Shown here: positions 1-7,038 of the stretch, piece after piece
How positions within the stretch are numbered: the first letter of the stretch is position 1
Layout: each line of letters begins with the position of its first letter
Assembly (NCBI GenBank): GCA_030447145.1
Contig: JAUJLY010000029.1
Span: 1-14,041 of the forward strand
Length of the DNA: 14,041 bases
DNA from: Thermomicrobiales bacterium
GTDB lineage: Bacteria > Chloroflexota > Chloroflexia > Thermomicrobiales > UBA6265
Direction of reading: 5' to 3'
Translations under genes and position numbers: made by a program
Notes under the pieces: generated by a model
What the model was told of the DNA's origin: nothing
Seen by the model: only the letters and a program-made list of their open reading frames with translations
The model's database searches: none

Positions 1-247
1 CACAGACCGCCATCATCCCTGCCAGATTTGGCCAGAGGGCCGCCAGATTGTTAAACCCAAGGCGAGCGCCGAAGTGGTCTCCCGGCGGGTTGGGAAAGAC
101 CCAGCGCAAGTAATCCATATCGATTCCGGCATGCCAGATAGACCGCTGCTCAAGCAGCTCGGACAGCGCACGCGTTATTGCTGACTTGCCTGCTCCCACC
201 GGCCCGGTGATTATCAACACAGGTATGGGATGATCACGTGGAATCAA
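1..247 (-). CDS. P-loop ATPase / small-molecule kinase-like protein, N-terminal fragment
   Basis: The minus strand is open from the left window edge to about 247, and its C-terminus lies outside the window. Near the start the protein carries a hydrophobic strand (PVLIIT) followed directly by GPVGAGKS, a textbook Walker A loop that binds ATP phosphate. Further on come an IDMDYLRW segment and a PPGDHFG segment. The layout (strand, P-loop, helix, then an acidic 'D-x-D' after the second strand) is typical of small P-loop kinases and AAA-like NTPases; the substrate cannot be named. I chose the TTG at 245-247 as start because a strong Shine-Dalgarno lies 8 nt upstream and no ATG is in frame before the P-loop. 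A GTG at the Val just before the P-loop strand is the alternative. The gene is divergent from the DUF2891 gene, with 69 bp between the starts. ATPase fold confident; function unknown. Confidence 0.75.
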   Translation of the reverse strand, partial: MIPRDHPIPVLIITGPVGAGKSAITRALSELLEQRSIWHAGIDMDYLRWVFPNPPGDHFGARLGFNNLAALWPNLAGMMAVC

Positions 248-255
248 GACAGGTG

Positions 256-263
256 CCCTCCTC
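256..263 (-). promoter_or_regulatory. Shine-Dalgarno for the P-loop gene (supports a TTG start)
   Basis: Read on the minus strand this is GAGGAGGG, close to the perfect anti-16S match. It is followed by 8 nt and then TTG at 247-245. It is the main reason for accepting a TTG start for the P-loop ATPase gene. Confidence 0.6.
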
Positions 264-300
264 GTCAATAATCGATGGAGACAATGTCGATCACTCAATC

Positions 301-307
301 AGGGGAG
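301..307 (+). promoter_or_regulatory. Shine-Dalgarno for the DUF2891 gene
   Basis: AGGGGAG lies 9 nt before the ATG at 317. The two upstream in-frame ATGs at 275 and 284 lack a usable site (the one at 284 has GGAG only 3 nt away). This supports the shorter protein. Confidence 0.6.
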
Positions 308-316
308 AAAACGAGC

Positions 317-1372
317 ATGCCCGTAGACCATGTGCCCGGCGAAACGTTCGATCAGGAGGCGCGCCTGGAGCTGCTGCGGCATGCCGCCAGCGCCTACATC
401 GATACTGCCACCAGCAACGCCACGCAGGAATATCCGCACATGGCGTGGATCGTCGCCTCCGGGCCCGAATCCTATCGTACCCACAGGGAACTCCACCCGG
501 CGTTCTATGGCTCCTTCGACTGGCACTCCTGCGTGGAGATGCACTGGACCGCCGTGCGCCTGCTGCGGCTCTTTCCGCAGCCCGGGATGGAAGACCGTGC
601 CCGGCAAACACTGAGCGAGCTCCTGACCCCAGAGAACATCGCGCAGGAAGTCGTGTTCTTCCACAACCCGCTGCACAGATCCTTCGAGCGTCCCTACGGC
701 TGGGGCTGGCTCCTGATGCTCTGGCACGAACTGGAGCTTTGGGATGACCCGGATGGTCGCTACTGGGCGTCCACCATTGCACCCTTGGCCGAGGTCATCA
801 TGGATCATCTCGGCACGTGGCTTCCGAAGATGACCTACCCCCAGCGGATCGGTATGCACAGTAACACGGCATTTGGCCTGTCGCTCGCCTGGAACGCGGT
901 GGGGCGCCGCCGGCCGGACTTGCTGGAGAGCATTCGCTCGTCGGCGATGCACTGGTTCGGTGAGGACAAGGAGTACCCGGCCCACTACGAGCCGTCAGGT
1001 GCCGACTTCCTCTCCGCAGGGCTGTGCGAGGCGGAGCTGATGTCACGTGTGCTTCCCGCAGAGTCGTTCCCCGCATGGCTGGAGCGCTTCCTGCCGGGAC
1101 TTGCCCTCTCTGAACCACCACAGATCTTCACTCCGGCGATCGTCTCCGATAGCTCGGACGGGCAGATCGCGCACTTGCACGGATTGAACCTGAGCCGGGC
1201 ATGGGCGCTCATCCGCCTCGCCCAGTCCCTTCCCGCCGGGGATATCCGTATCGCGCCACTGATCTCAGCAGCCAGGACCCATGCGGATGCCTCGATCGGC
1301 GAGGTCGTCGACAGCGATTACATGGTGGAGCACTGGCTGGCCGCCTACGCCACACTCTTGCTCAGTGCGTAG
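317..1372 (+). CDS. DUF2891 family protein
   Basis: A 351-residue soluble protein of a conserved family of unknown function. Hallmarks recognised from memory of the family: HPAFYGSFDWHSCVEMHW in the first quarter, SFERPYGWGWLL, RIGMHSNTAFGLSLAW, and HYEPSGADFLSAGLCEAELM in the second half. These are rich in Trp, His, Tyr and acidic residues, as in an alpha-helical barrel with a sugar-type pocket; an enzymatic role is inference only. No signal peptide or membrane segment is visible, so it is probably cytoplasmic. The start at 317 has a good Shine-Dalgarno; upstream ATGs at 275 and 284 would add 14 or 11 residues. It stands alone on the plus strand, with a GC hairpin 20 bp after the stop. Family call fairly sure; function unknown. 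Confidence 0.85.
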   Translation: MPVDHVPGETFDQEARLELLRHAASAYIDTATSNATQEYPHMAWIVASGPESYRTHRELHPAFYGSFDWHSCVEMHWTAVRLLRLFPQPGMEDRARQTLSELLTPENIAQEVVFFHNPLHRSFERPYGWGWLLMLWHELELWDDPDGRYWASTIAPLAEVIMDHLGTWLPKMTYPQRIGMHSNTAFGLSLAWNAVGRRRPDLLESIRSSAMHWFGEDKEYPAHYEPSGADFLSAGLCEAELMSRVLPAESFPAWLERFLPGLALSEPPQIFTPAIVSDSSDGQIAHLHGLNLSRAWALIRLAQSLPAGDIRIAPLISAARTHADASIGEVVDSDYMVEHWLAAYATLLLSA

Positions 1373-1392
1373 CGATGTGGAATGGAGACACA

Positions 1393-1420
1393 GAGGGCCG
1401 GGACGTTCGTCCCGGCCCTC
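1393..1420. terminator. Bidirectional hairpin terminator candidate
   Basis: A perfect 12-bp inverted repeat (GAGGGCCGGGAC / GTCCCGGCCCTC) with a GTTC loop. It sits exactly between the stop of the DUF2891 gene (1372) and the stop of the convergent oxidase operon (1435). There is no run of T on either side, so it is not a classical intrinsic terminator, but place and stability fit a shared 3' end for both transcripts. Confidence 0.65.
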
Positions 1421-1434
1421 CCTCGTTCATCGCC

Positions 1435-2100
1435 TTACTGGTTCTGACGGAATCGCGTGGGATCCTTGACTTTCTCGGCCGCCGGCATGTGCCTAACCGG
1501 ACCGCGGCTCACCGTCTCTGGCGGCATATGCCACCCGAAGGCTTCCGTCTCGTCACCCTTGATCGCGAGGAACGCGGAGCGAGTCGCCGGGTAGACAGCG
1601 GACACCGCCTCAACGGGGATCCAGAGCTCGTCGCTCGCGCCATTCTTACCCTCGGTATAGATGAAACCGGCGAAGCGCTTGCCATAGTCAACGCCGCCGG
1701 GCAGCAGGCCACGAACCGTGGCGAGAGCCCCGCTGGATGCATAGAGGGTGTATCCCGCGTCAATATCGTTGATCGTTCCCGGCTCACCAGAGCGGACGCG
1801 AGAATCAACTGGTGGCATCGGCTTGGCATCGAACGGGCGGGAACCGATCACGACCTCCTTCTCCAGTGGGCCAAGCGACCCCGCCGGGCGTGTGGCCAGG
1901 AACGCCATGAGTGCAATGACGCCAACGGTGATACCGATACCAATCCAGAGCTCAGGGCGATCTATCCGATCCACTTCTTGCCCAGGCGTAAAAACGCCGA
2001 GGAAGCTCTCCCCAATGAGCGTCAACAGGGCCAAGGTCACCCCGATGATCACGAGCGGTATCACAAATGGATCAATGAGCTTGCGTCGCAGATTCCCCAT
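1435..2100 (-). CDS. Uncharacterised membrane protein with C-terminal soluble domain, end of oxidase operon
   Basis: A 221-residue protein I do not recognise. It has two membrane helices, about residues 12-36 and 50-70, joined by a short acidic loop, then a soluble region of about 150 residues. The soluble part alternates short beta-like strands (ITEGK-type turns, LWIPVEAVSAVY, AFLAIKGDET), which loosely recalls a PRC-barrel; that resemblance is inference. It is the last gene of the seven-gene minus-strand cluster, 79 bp after the 142-residue membrane protein, and ends at the shared hairpin. A GGGGG tract 4 nt before the ATG may serve as ribosome binding site. Position suggests an accessory or quality-control role for the oxidase, but nothing in the sequence proves it. 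A long reading frame on the opposite strand here is a shadow: it lacks the coherent hydrophobic pattern. Confidence 0.7.
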   Translation of the reverse strand: MGNLRRKLIDPFVIPLVIIGVTLALLTLIGESFLGVFTPGQEVDRIDRPELWIGIGITVGVIALMAFLATRPAGSLGPLEKEVVIGSRPFDAKPMPPVDSRVRSGEPGTINDIDAGYTLYASSGALATVRGLLPGGVDYGKRFAGFIYTEGKNGASDELWIPVEAVSAVYPATRSAFLAIKGDETEAFGWHMPPETVSRGPVRHMPAAEKVKDPTRFRQNQ

Positions 2101-2179
2101 AATGCCCCCGTCTACTCTTCAAACGTACGTTCCACCAAATGTCGAGTGCATCGGACGACTTGTCCACTGCACTGATCGG

Positions 2180-2608
2180 TCACCTCTCGCCAGGGCGACC
2201 GAGCTCCCCACGCCGGCGTTCCTGCGCCATGAACTCGCGCACCTCTTCATCACTAAACATGACAGATCGATCGCCATCCTGGTGGCTGGTGAATTCCGAC
2301 CGGCGGAGCTGGCTCACCTTTCGTCGCGTCTTCCTCAGCCTCCAACGATACGCAATCAACCCACTCATTGCCGCAATCGGGATCCCCAGCCAGTACCAGC
2401 TCGTCACCGCGATATAGGCATTCGCCTCTGCCGACCCACCAGCGGCGAACCAGATGATGATGACCGTCCCCAGCTTAAAGCCAAAGAGCGTCCACACCAC
2501 TGTCCACCCGGTAATTCGCTCCTCGGCGTTGCGTTTCCGTTCCGCCTCAAGAGCCCGCAGGAGACGCTCGGACTCCGGCGACGAGGGTGCATTCAGTGGA
2601 ACAGCCAT
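2180..2608 (-). CDS. Small two-helix membrane protein of the oxidase operon
   Basis: A 142-residue protein of unknown function. Layout: a charged helical N-terminus (about 12-32, rich in Glu, Arg and Leu, possibly a short coiled coil), membrane helix 1 about 36-56, membrane helix 2 about 65-88, a very basic stretch right after it (RWRLRKTRRK), and an acidic-basic tail. By the positive-inside rule both ends face the cytoplasm. I set the start at 2608 because GGAGG lies 6 nt upstream on the minus strand; an earlier in-frame start at 2692 would overlap the end of ctaG and has no comparable site. It lies 37 bp after ctaG, so it is almost surely in the same transcript. It could be an oxidase accessory subunit or assembly factor; this is context only. 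Confidence 0.72.
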   Translation of the reverse strand: MAVPLNAPSSPESERLLRALEAERKRNAEERITGWTVVWTLFGFKLGTVIIIWFAAGGSAEANAYIAVTSWYWLGIPIAAMSGLIAYRWRLRKTRRKVSQLRRSEFTSHQDGDRSVMFSDEEVREFMAQERRRGELGRPGER

Positions 2609-2645
2609 AGTGCCCTCCAGTCGGTCGCGTCTACGCGTCCCTGGA

Positions 2646-3575
2646 TTACGAAATGATGGTGCGGCTGCCAGTTGGCTCGGCGACGGGAGCAATACGCTGT
2701 CGCCGGAGGCCCTGCCTCAGTGCATCGCGGTCCCTGCGCTCTTCAGCGTTGGCCCAACGCAGGAAGATCACCGACAAGAGCAGCAGAAAGACCGTATTCA
2801 TACCGACCCACATCAAGAGCCCGCCGATGACCTGGTCTTCCGCCACCGAAAGGCCCCATGGCCGCACGGATGCTTCTGCGTAATGTGGATAGAGCCCTGG
2901 AGCCGCATAGACAATCGTCGCCCCGACGATGCCACTCGGAACCGTCTGGAGGAAAAGATAGACGCATTTCATTGGCGGTGAGAGCTGCGGGGACTCCCGT
3001 ACAGTGCTCATCAGCGGCCAGAAGAAGAGAAATCCGGTGATCAGGAAGAACTGATGCTGCATCGCATGGACGAGCTCGTTCTCCAGCGTCGCATTGTAGA
3101 AGGCCGGGATATGCCAGAGCACGACGATCAACGACGCCAACAGGAACGCGGGCAGCGCCCTCGGCAGATAGGTCAGCAGGTATTTGCCCCACCGGTGCCT
3201 GACGAGCGGATCGAAGACCCACGGCGGCGTTCCCTTGATCCAGCAGGGAACCACGGCAAACATCAGCAACAGGTGCTGCAGCATATGCACGCTGCTGAAG
3301 TAGAAGTGTGCCCAGTCATCGATCGGCGGACCGAGGGCCACCAGAAGGAGCACCTGACCCAGAAGGAACCAGCGTATCTGCCCCCGCGTGACTGGCCGGT
3401 TCCCGGCACCTGGGCGCCGGCGGTTTAGCGGTCCTACCCAGGCGAGATAGGCGGCGGTGAGCCCGATGATATACACAGCGACCGCAGGATCAAGAATCCA
3501 GTGGGTATAGAACGGGCCCGTAGGCTCGAGCCCGCTAACGTGGAAAAGTGGCAGCAAGGGCAGCAATGAAAACAT
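2646..3575 (-). CDS. ctaG: Cytochrome c oxidase assembly factor CtaG (Caa3_CtaG family)
   Basis: A 309-residue polytopic membrane protein needed, in Bacillus-type oxidases, for assembly of active caa3 oxidase, probably by helping CuB insertion into subunit I. It is not homologous to the Cox11-type CtaG of proteobacteria. Family features seen: SVHMLQHLLL (His 97, 101), a WHIPAFYN motif (His 155), VHAMQHQFF (His 170, 174), and EDQVIGGLLMW near the last helices. The conserved His residues inside membrane segments are likely copper ligands. About seven hydrophobic helices can be counted. I chose the ATG at 3575, which has AGGA 6 nt upstream; a TTG at 3620 would add 15 residues but has a poorly spaced site. 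It lies 117 bp after ctaF and 37 bp before the next gene. Confidence 0.92.
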   Translation of the reverse strand: MFSLLPLLPLFHVSGLEPTGPFYTHWILDPAVAVYIIGLTAAYLAWVGPLNRRRPGAGNRPVTRGQIRWFLLGQVLLLVALGPPIDDWAHFYFSSVHMLQHLLLMFAVVPCWIKGTPPWVFDPLVRHRWGKYLLTYLPRALPAFLLASLIVVLWHIPAFYNATLENELVHAMQHQFFLITGFLFFWPLMSTVRESPQLSPPMKCVYLFLQTVPSGIVGATIVYAAPGLYPHYAEASVRPWGLSVAEDQVIGGLLMWVGMNTVFLLLLSVIFLRWANAEERRDRDALRQGLRRQRIAPVAEPTGSRTIIS

Positions 3576-3606
3576 GAATGATCCTGACGCTTGTCCGCGC
3601 CATACC

Positions 3607-3638
3607 GGGAACGTGTTCAACTGCAGTTGCTTGTTCCC
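3607..3638. repeat. Nested inverted repeat between ctaF and ctaG
   Basis: The outer arms GGGAAC (3607-3612) and GTTCCC (3633-3638) enclose a perfect 12-bp palindrome, CAACTGCAGTTG (3618-3629). In RNA it can fold into a stem with internal loops. It lies 30-60 bp upstream of the ctaG start. It may be an RNA processing or attenuation structure lowering ctaG expression relative to the oxidase subunits, or a protein-binding operator. No T-run follows. Confidence 0.4.
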
Positions 3639-3692
3639 CAGGTGACAATCCGGGCGACCGTCGAAACGCGCCAGTCGCCGCGGGGTGTTGTA

Positions 3693-4040
3693 TTACGTGA
3701 TCAGCTCACCAACGAACTGCTGAACGCGCGCAAAGTGCTGCATGAGCCAGACACCAACGAACACAGCAACGGACGTGATCAGCGCGAAAGCGAAGATCCA
3801 GGCCAACTTCTTGTCATCGAACTTCAGGTGCATGAAGTACCCAACGACCAACAGGAACTTGGCGACGGAGAGGGCAATCAGTGCGGGGACGAGAATGCCC
3901 CGCAACCCCTCAATGTAGTAGATGACAACTTCTACCGCCGTGATGATCGCGAGGATAACGGCAATCTTGATATAGGTGAACTCCGATGGATGCTCGTGGG
4001 CAGTCGCATCGTGTTCGGCGGGAACCGTTGGGGTTGCCAT
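3693..4040 (-). CDS. ctaF: Cytochrome c oxidase subunit IV (prokaryotic type)
   Basis: A 115-residue protein with a short His/Glu-rich N-terminus followed by three membrane helices, about residues 23-44, 49-71 and 80-103. The pattern YIKIAVILAIITAVEVVIYY, then VAKFLLVVGYFMHLKFD, is typical of the small bacterial subunit IV family (COX4_pro), where the second helix ends in FMHLK. This subunit stabilises the oxidase core and carries no cofactor. GGAG lies 7 nt before the ATG. It follows ctaE by 58 bp in the usual C-D-E-F order of caa3 operons. Call is firm by position and motif; the gene symbol follows the Bacillus naming. Confidence 0.9.
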   Translation of the reverse strand: MATPTVPAEHDATAHEHPSEFTYIKIAVILAIITAVEVVIYYIEGLRGILVPALIALSVAKFLLVVGYFMHLKFDDKKLAWIFAFALITSVAVFVGVWLMQHFARVQQFVGELIT

Positions 4041-4098
4041 ACATCAACTCCGTTTCACAAGACCCGGCTGTGACTCCGGACCCGGATGAATTCGTGCG

Positions 4099-4857
4099 TT
4101 AGAAAAAGGTGCCGAGCGCGTTGCGGCCAAACTCAATCAGTCGCATTCCGTGCTCACCGCCCTCCTCGAGACCTTCCGTACCCATCTCCTCGTACGGAAC
4201 CAGGTAGACGAGAGTGAAGATAATGATCCAGACGATGTCGACGAAATGCCAGTAGAGACCGGCCACTTCGAGGCTCATTGCATCCTTCTGCTTGAGCCCG
4301 CCCCTGAGTGAGACATAGAGCAACGTCAGAAGCCAGATCACCCCAATTGCCACATGGAGCCCGTGGAAGCCCGTTAGCGTGAAGAAGGTCGCACCGAACA
4401 TGTTGGTCTGCAGTGAGAGGCCCTCGTGATAGAACTCCGTGAACTCGAAGTACTGTCCACCCAGAAACGTCGCCCCGAGGAGTGACGTCGCCGCCAGCCA
4501 AATACGGGAACCGCGCAGGTTGTTCTTCTGCAGGGCCGCCAGCGCAAGCACCATCGTCAGGGAGCTCATGAGCAGAACGAAGGCACTCACCGATGTGAAC
4601 GGAATATCGATGAGCTGGCTCGGAAACGGTCCCGTTCCCGCCCCTTCGCGGAAGACCTCTTCGGCACGACCGCGATAGATCATGTAGGTCGCAATAAGTG
4701 ACCCAAAGAACATGCAGTCAGATGCCAGGAAGAGCCACATCGCCAGTTTGCGATGGTTGATACCGGTCGCGGTGTGCGACGTATGGTCGTCCCCGCCGTG
4801 CCCCGCGGCGTGCCCTGCTCCGCCGGAGGCGTGTACAACTTCTACCGCTTGAGTCAT
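4099..4857 (-). CDS. ctaE: Cytochrome c oxidase subunit III
   Basis: A 252-residue membrane protein and the third core subunit of the oxidase, which stabilises proton uptake by subunit I. Family signatures seen: LAMWLFLASDCMFFGSLIATY in the first helix (the common Glu of 'SE' is Asp here), GQYFEF after the third conserved helix, FFTLTGFHGLHVAIG, and YWHFVDIVWIIIF in the last helix. The first 30 residues are hydrophilic and rich in His and Gly (HAAGHGG-type), an unusual tail that could bind metal or simply be disordered. The start at 4857 has GAGGGGA 8 nt upstream. It lies 42 bp downstream of ctaD. The soluble C-terminal tail of about 30 residues (EEMGTEGLEEGGEHG) is acidic. Confidence 0.95.
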   Translation of the reverse strand: MTQAVEVVHASGGAGHAAGHGGDDHTSHTATGINHRKLAMWLFLASDCMFFGSLIATYMIYRGRAEEVFREGAGTGPFPSQLIDIPFTSVSAFVLLMSSLTMVLALAALQKNNLRGSRIWLAATSLLGATFLGGQYFEFTEFYHEGLSLQTNMFGATFFTLTGFHGLHVAIGVIWLLTLLYVSLRGGLKQKDAMSLEVAGLYWHFVDIVWIIIFTLVYLVPYEEMGTEGLEEGGEHGMRLIEFGRNALGTFF

Positions 4858-4899
4858 CTACCAAATCCCCTCAGGTGACGCCTGCCCCACGCAGTTGTA

Positions 4900-6879
4900 C
4901 TAATCCGATGCCGGCTCGAACGACCAGCCGAAGATCCCACCGATCAAGGTAATGAGTCCCAGGACCGCGACGATGGAGAAATCGACAGGCCCAAGTGCAA
5001 TCAGCGTTGGGAAGTCAATCAGCATGCCAACAGCCAGGAGGAACATGCCAAGCGCCGCAACGAGTGGATAGTAGGAAGGGTTCGGCATGTGAATGCCGTG
5101 ACCTGCGTCCTCCTCCGCGGCATGCTGCAATCGGAGCGTTTCCTTGTCCTTGTCGTCAGGAACGCCGGCAGTCCCGAGCTCACGACCACCAATCGAGATA
5201 CCGACCTCGGAGTCTTCGTTTTCGTGATCCGTACCGTACTTCTCGGCCCACAAGGGATCGCGATTCGCGACCTGAGGAATTTCGCGGAAGTTGTAGACCG
5301 GAGGTGGTGACGTCGTCGCCCATTCAAGCGTCGGCGCATCCCAGGGGTTCGCCCCCACGCGCTTGCCGGTTCGCAGCGACTGCCCGATGTTGAAGAGAAG
5401 CATCAGCATCGAGAAGCCCAGCAGGAAGCCTCCAAATGAGACGACCACGTTCCAGAACTCCCAACCGGAGCCTTCACCGTAGCTATAGTAGCGCCGCGGC
5501 ATGCCCTGCAATCCGAGGAAGTGCATCGGAAAGAAGGTCAGGTTGAAACCCGTGAACATGATCCAGAAGTTCCACTTGCCAAAGGACTCATTCATCACCC
5601 GGCCAGTGACCTTCGGATACCAATAGTAGATACCCGCGATCAGGCCGAAGAGCGACCCGCCGAAGAGAACATAGTGAAAGTGGGCGATAACGAAATAAGA
5701 ATCATTGTGATGCGCGTCGAGGGGCACCACGGCGTGCATGACGCCCGAGATACCACCGATCGTGAACTGGGAAATCATGCCGACGGCGAAGAGCATCGGT
5801 GTGGTGAATTTGATCTGCCCGAAGGTCATCGTCCCGAGCCAGTTGAAGATCTTGACACCGGTCGGGATGGCAATGGTCATCGTCGTGGCGCTGAACACCG
5901 AGTTCGCTGTCGGGCCAAGGCCAGTGGTGAACATATGGTGTGCCCACACACCGAAGCCGAGGAAGGCAATGGCCGCTGTCGCGTAGACCATAACAGAATA
6001 GCCGAACAGGGGCTTGCGGGAGAATGTCGGGACGATCTCGGAAACAATACCGAACGCGGGCAGGATCAGGATGTACACTTCCGGGTGCCCGAAGACCCAG
6101 AAGAGATGTTGCCAGAGCAAGGGATCACCACCGGCGGCCGGAGCATAGAACCCTGTGCCGACCCAGCGGTCCATCATGAGGAAAACCAGAGCTATGGTGA
6201 TTGCCGGGAACGCCATTATAATGAGGATCGAGGTGATCAGCGTGGTCCAGGTGAACATCGGCATGCGCATGAGGGACATACCGGGTGCACGCATGTTCAG
6301 GATGGTCACGATGAAGTTGAACGCCCCCAGCATCGAGGCAACGCCCAGGATCTGCAGGCTCAGGATCCAGAAGTCGACCGCCCGGGTGGGACTCCAGGCC
6401 TCCTCGGTCAACGGCGCGTAGCCATACCACCCCTGATTCGGAACTTCGTTGACGCCAAAGAACCAGCTCATGTTCAGCACTATCCCACCGAACAGGAAGA
6501 GCCAGTAGCTGAACGCGTTGAGGCGGGGGAATGCCACATCACGCGCGCCGATCTGCAGAACCATGATGTAGTTCCAGAACGCGACACTGAGCGGCATAAC
6601 CCCGAGGAAGATCATCGTGGTGCCATGCATTGTAAACAGTGCGTTATAGGTGTTGGGGCCGATGAGGGTGTTATCGGCCGACACGAGCTGCGTGCGGATG
6701 AGCATGGCCTCAAGTCCGCCGATCATCAGGAAGAGGATGGCGGTGACACCGTACAGGATGCCGATCTTCTTGTGATCGATGGTGGTTAGCCAGTCCCAGA
6801 GACCGGACCGTTGCGTGTGAACCACCGGCTGTGCGGTCGCCTGATGTGACTGCACATGTGGCTGCGCTATCGACGCCAT
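4900..6879 (-). CDS. ctaD: Cytochrome c oxidase subunit I, with two extra C-terminal helices
   Basis: The catalytic subunit, which reduces O2 to water at heme a3/CuB and pumps protons. Visible residues: low-spin heme ligands His85 (TMHGT) and His402; heme a3 ligand His400 (IAHFHYV); CuB ligands His265, His314 and His315; the Tyr269 that cross-links to His265 (GHPEVY). Proton paths are of the A1 type: D-channel Asp114 (GARDVAFPRLN), Glu267 in HPEV, and K-channel Lys342 (PTGVK). Residues 1-500 hold the usual 12 helices. After a charged, acidic linker of about 100 residues (503-602) come two further helices, about 604-624 and 633-652, giving 14. Such extensions occur in other caa3 enzymes and correspond to the first helices of subunit III. 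AGGAG lies 6 nt before the ATG. A gap of 159 bp separates it from ctaC, the largest gap between genes of this operon. Confidence 0.97.
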   Translation of the reverse strand: MASIAQPHVQSHQATAQPVVHTQRSGLWDWLTTIDHKKIGILYGVTAILFLMIGGLEAMLIRTQLVSADNTLIGPNTYNALFTMHGTTMIFLGVMPLSVAFWNYIMVLQIGARDVAFPRLNAFSYWLFLFGGIVLNMSWFFGVNEVPNQGWYGYAPLTEEAWSPTRAVDFWILSLQILGVASMLGAFNFIVTILNMRAPGMSLMRMPMFTWTTLITSILIIMAFPAITIALVFLMMDRWVGTGFYAPAAGGDPLLWQHLFWVFGHPEVYILILPAFGIVSEIVPTFSRKPLFGYSVMVYATAAIAFLGFGVWAHHMFTTGLGPTANSVFSATTMTIAIPTGVKIFNWLGTMTFGQIKFTTPMLFAVGMISQFTIGGISGVMHAVVPLDAHHNDSYFVIAHFHYVLFGGSLFGLIAGIYYWYPKVTGRVMNESFGKWNFWIMFTGFNLTFFPMHFLGLQGMPRRYYSYGEGSGWEFWNVVVSFGGFLLGFSMLMLLFNIGQSLRTGKRVGANPWDAPTLEWATTSPPPVYNFREIPQVANRDPLWAEKYGTDHENEDSEVGISIGGRELGTAGVPDDKDKETLRLQHAAEEDAGHGIHMPNPSYYPLVAALGMFLLAVGMLIDFPTLIALGPVDFSIVAVLGLITLIGGIFGWSFEPASD

Positions 6880-7038
6880 ATTGCGCTCCTACCCTTCGTA
6901 CCCGGGAGGGTGTTGGATACCACCGCTTGCCCGTTCACCATTCTGTACGAAAATCCGATCAGACATCCATGTGCCGGTGCCCTGTGCGGGAAAGATGCAG
7001 GCGCCAGCCGGCCAACGCCTGGTCTCGATGTGAAGGAT

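Noticed and set aside
2122..2131. Palindrome AACGTACGTT between the two unknown membrane genes
   Set aside because: A single 10-bp palindrome with no partner copy, promoter boxes or known operator match; too short to claim a site.
1201..2656. Long plus-strand frames (1201-2175 and 1748-2656)
   Set aside because: They overlap each other and the minus-strand membrane genes, and their translations are Arg/Pro/Ser-rich with no structure. The minus-strand frames have clear membrane helices, ribosome sites and operon spacing.
5521..6789. A 422-codon open frame on the plus strand, opposite ctaD
   Set aside because: It is antisense to the conserved core of ctaD. Its translation is rich in His, Glu, Arg and Asp, as expected from the reverse of membrane-protein codons at high GC, and has no domain.
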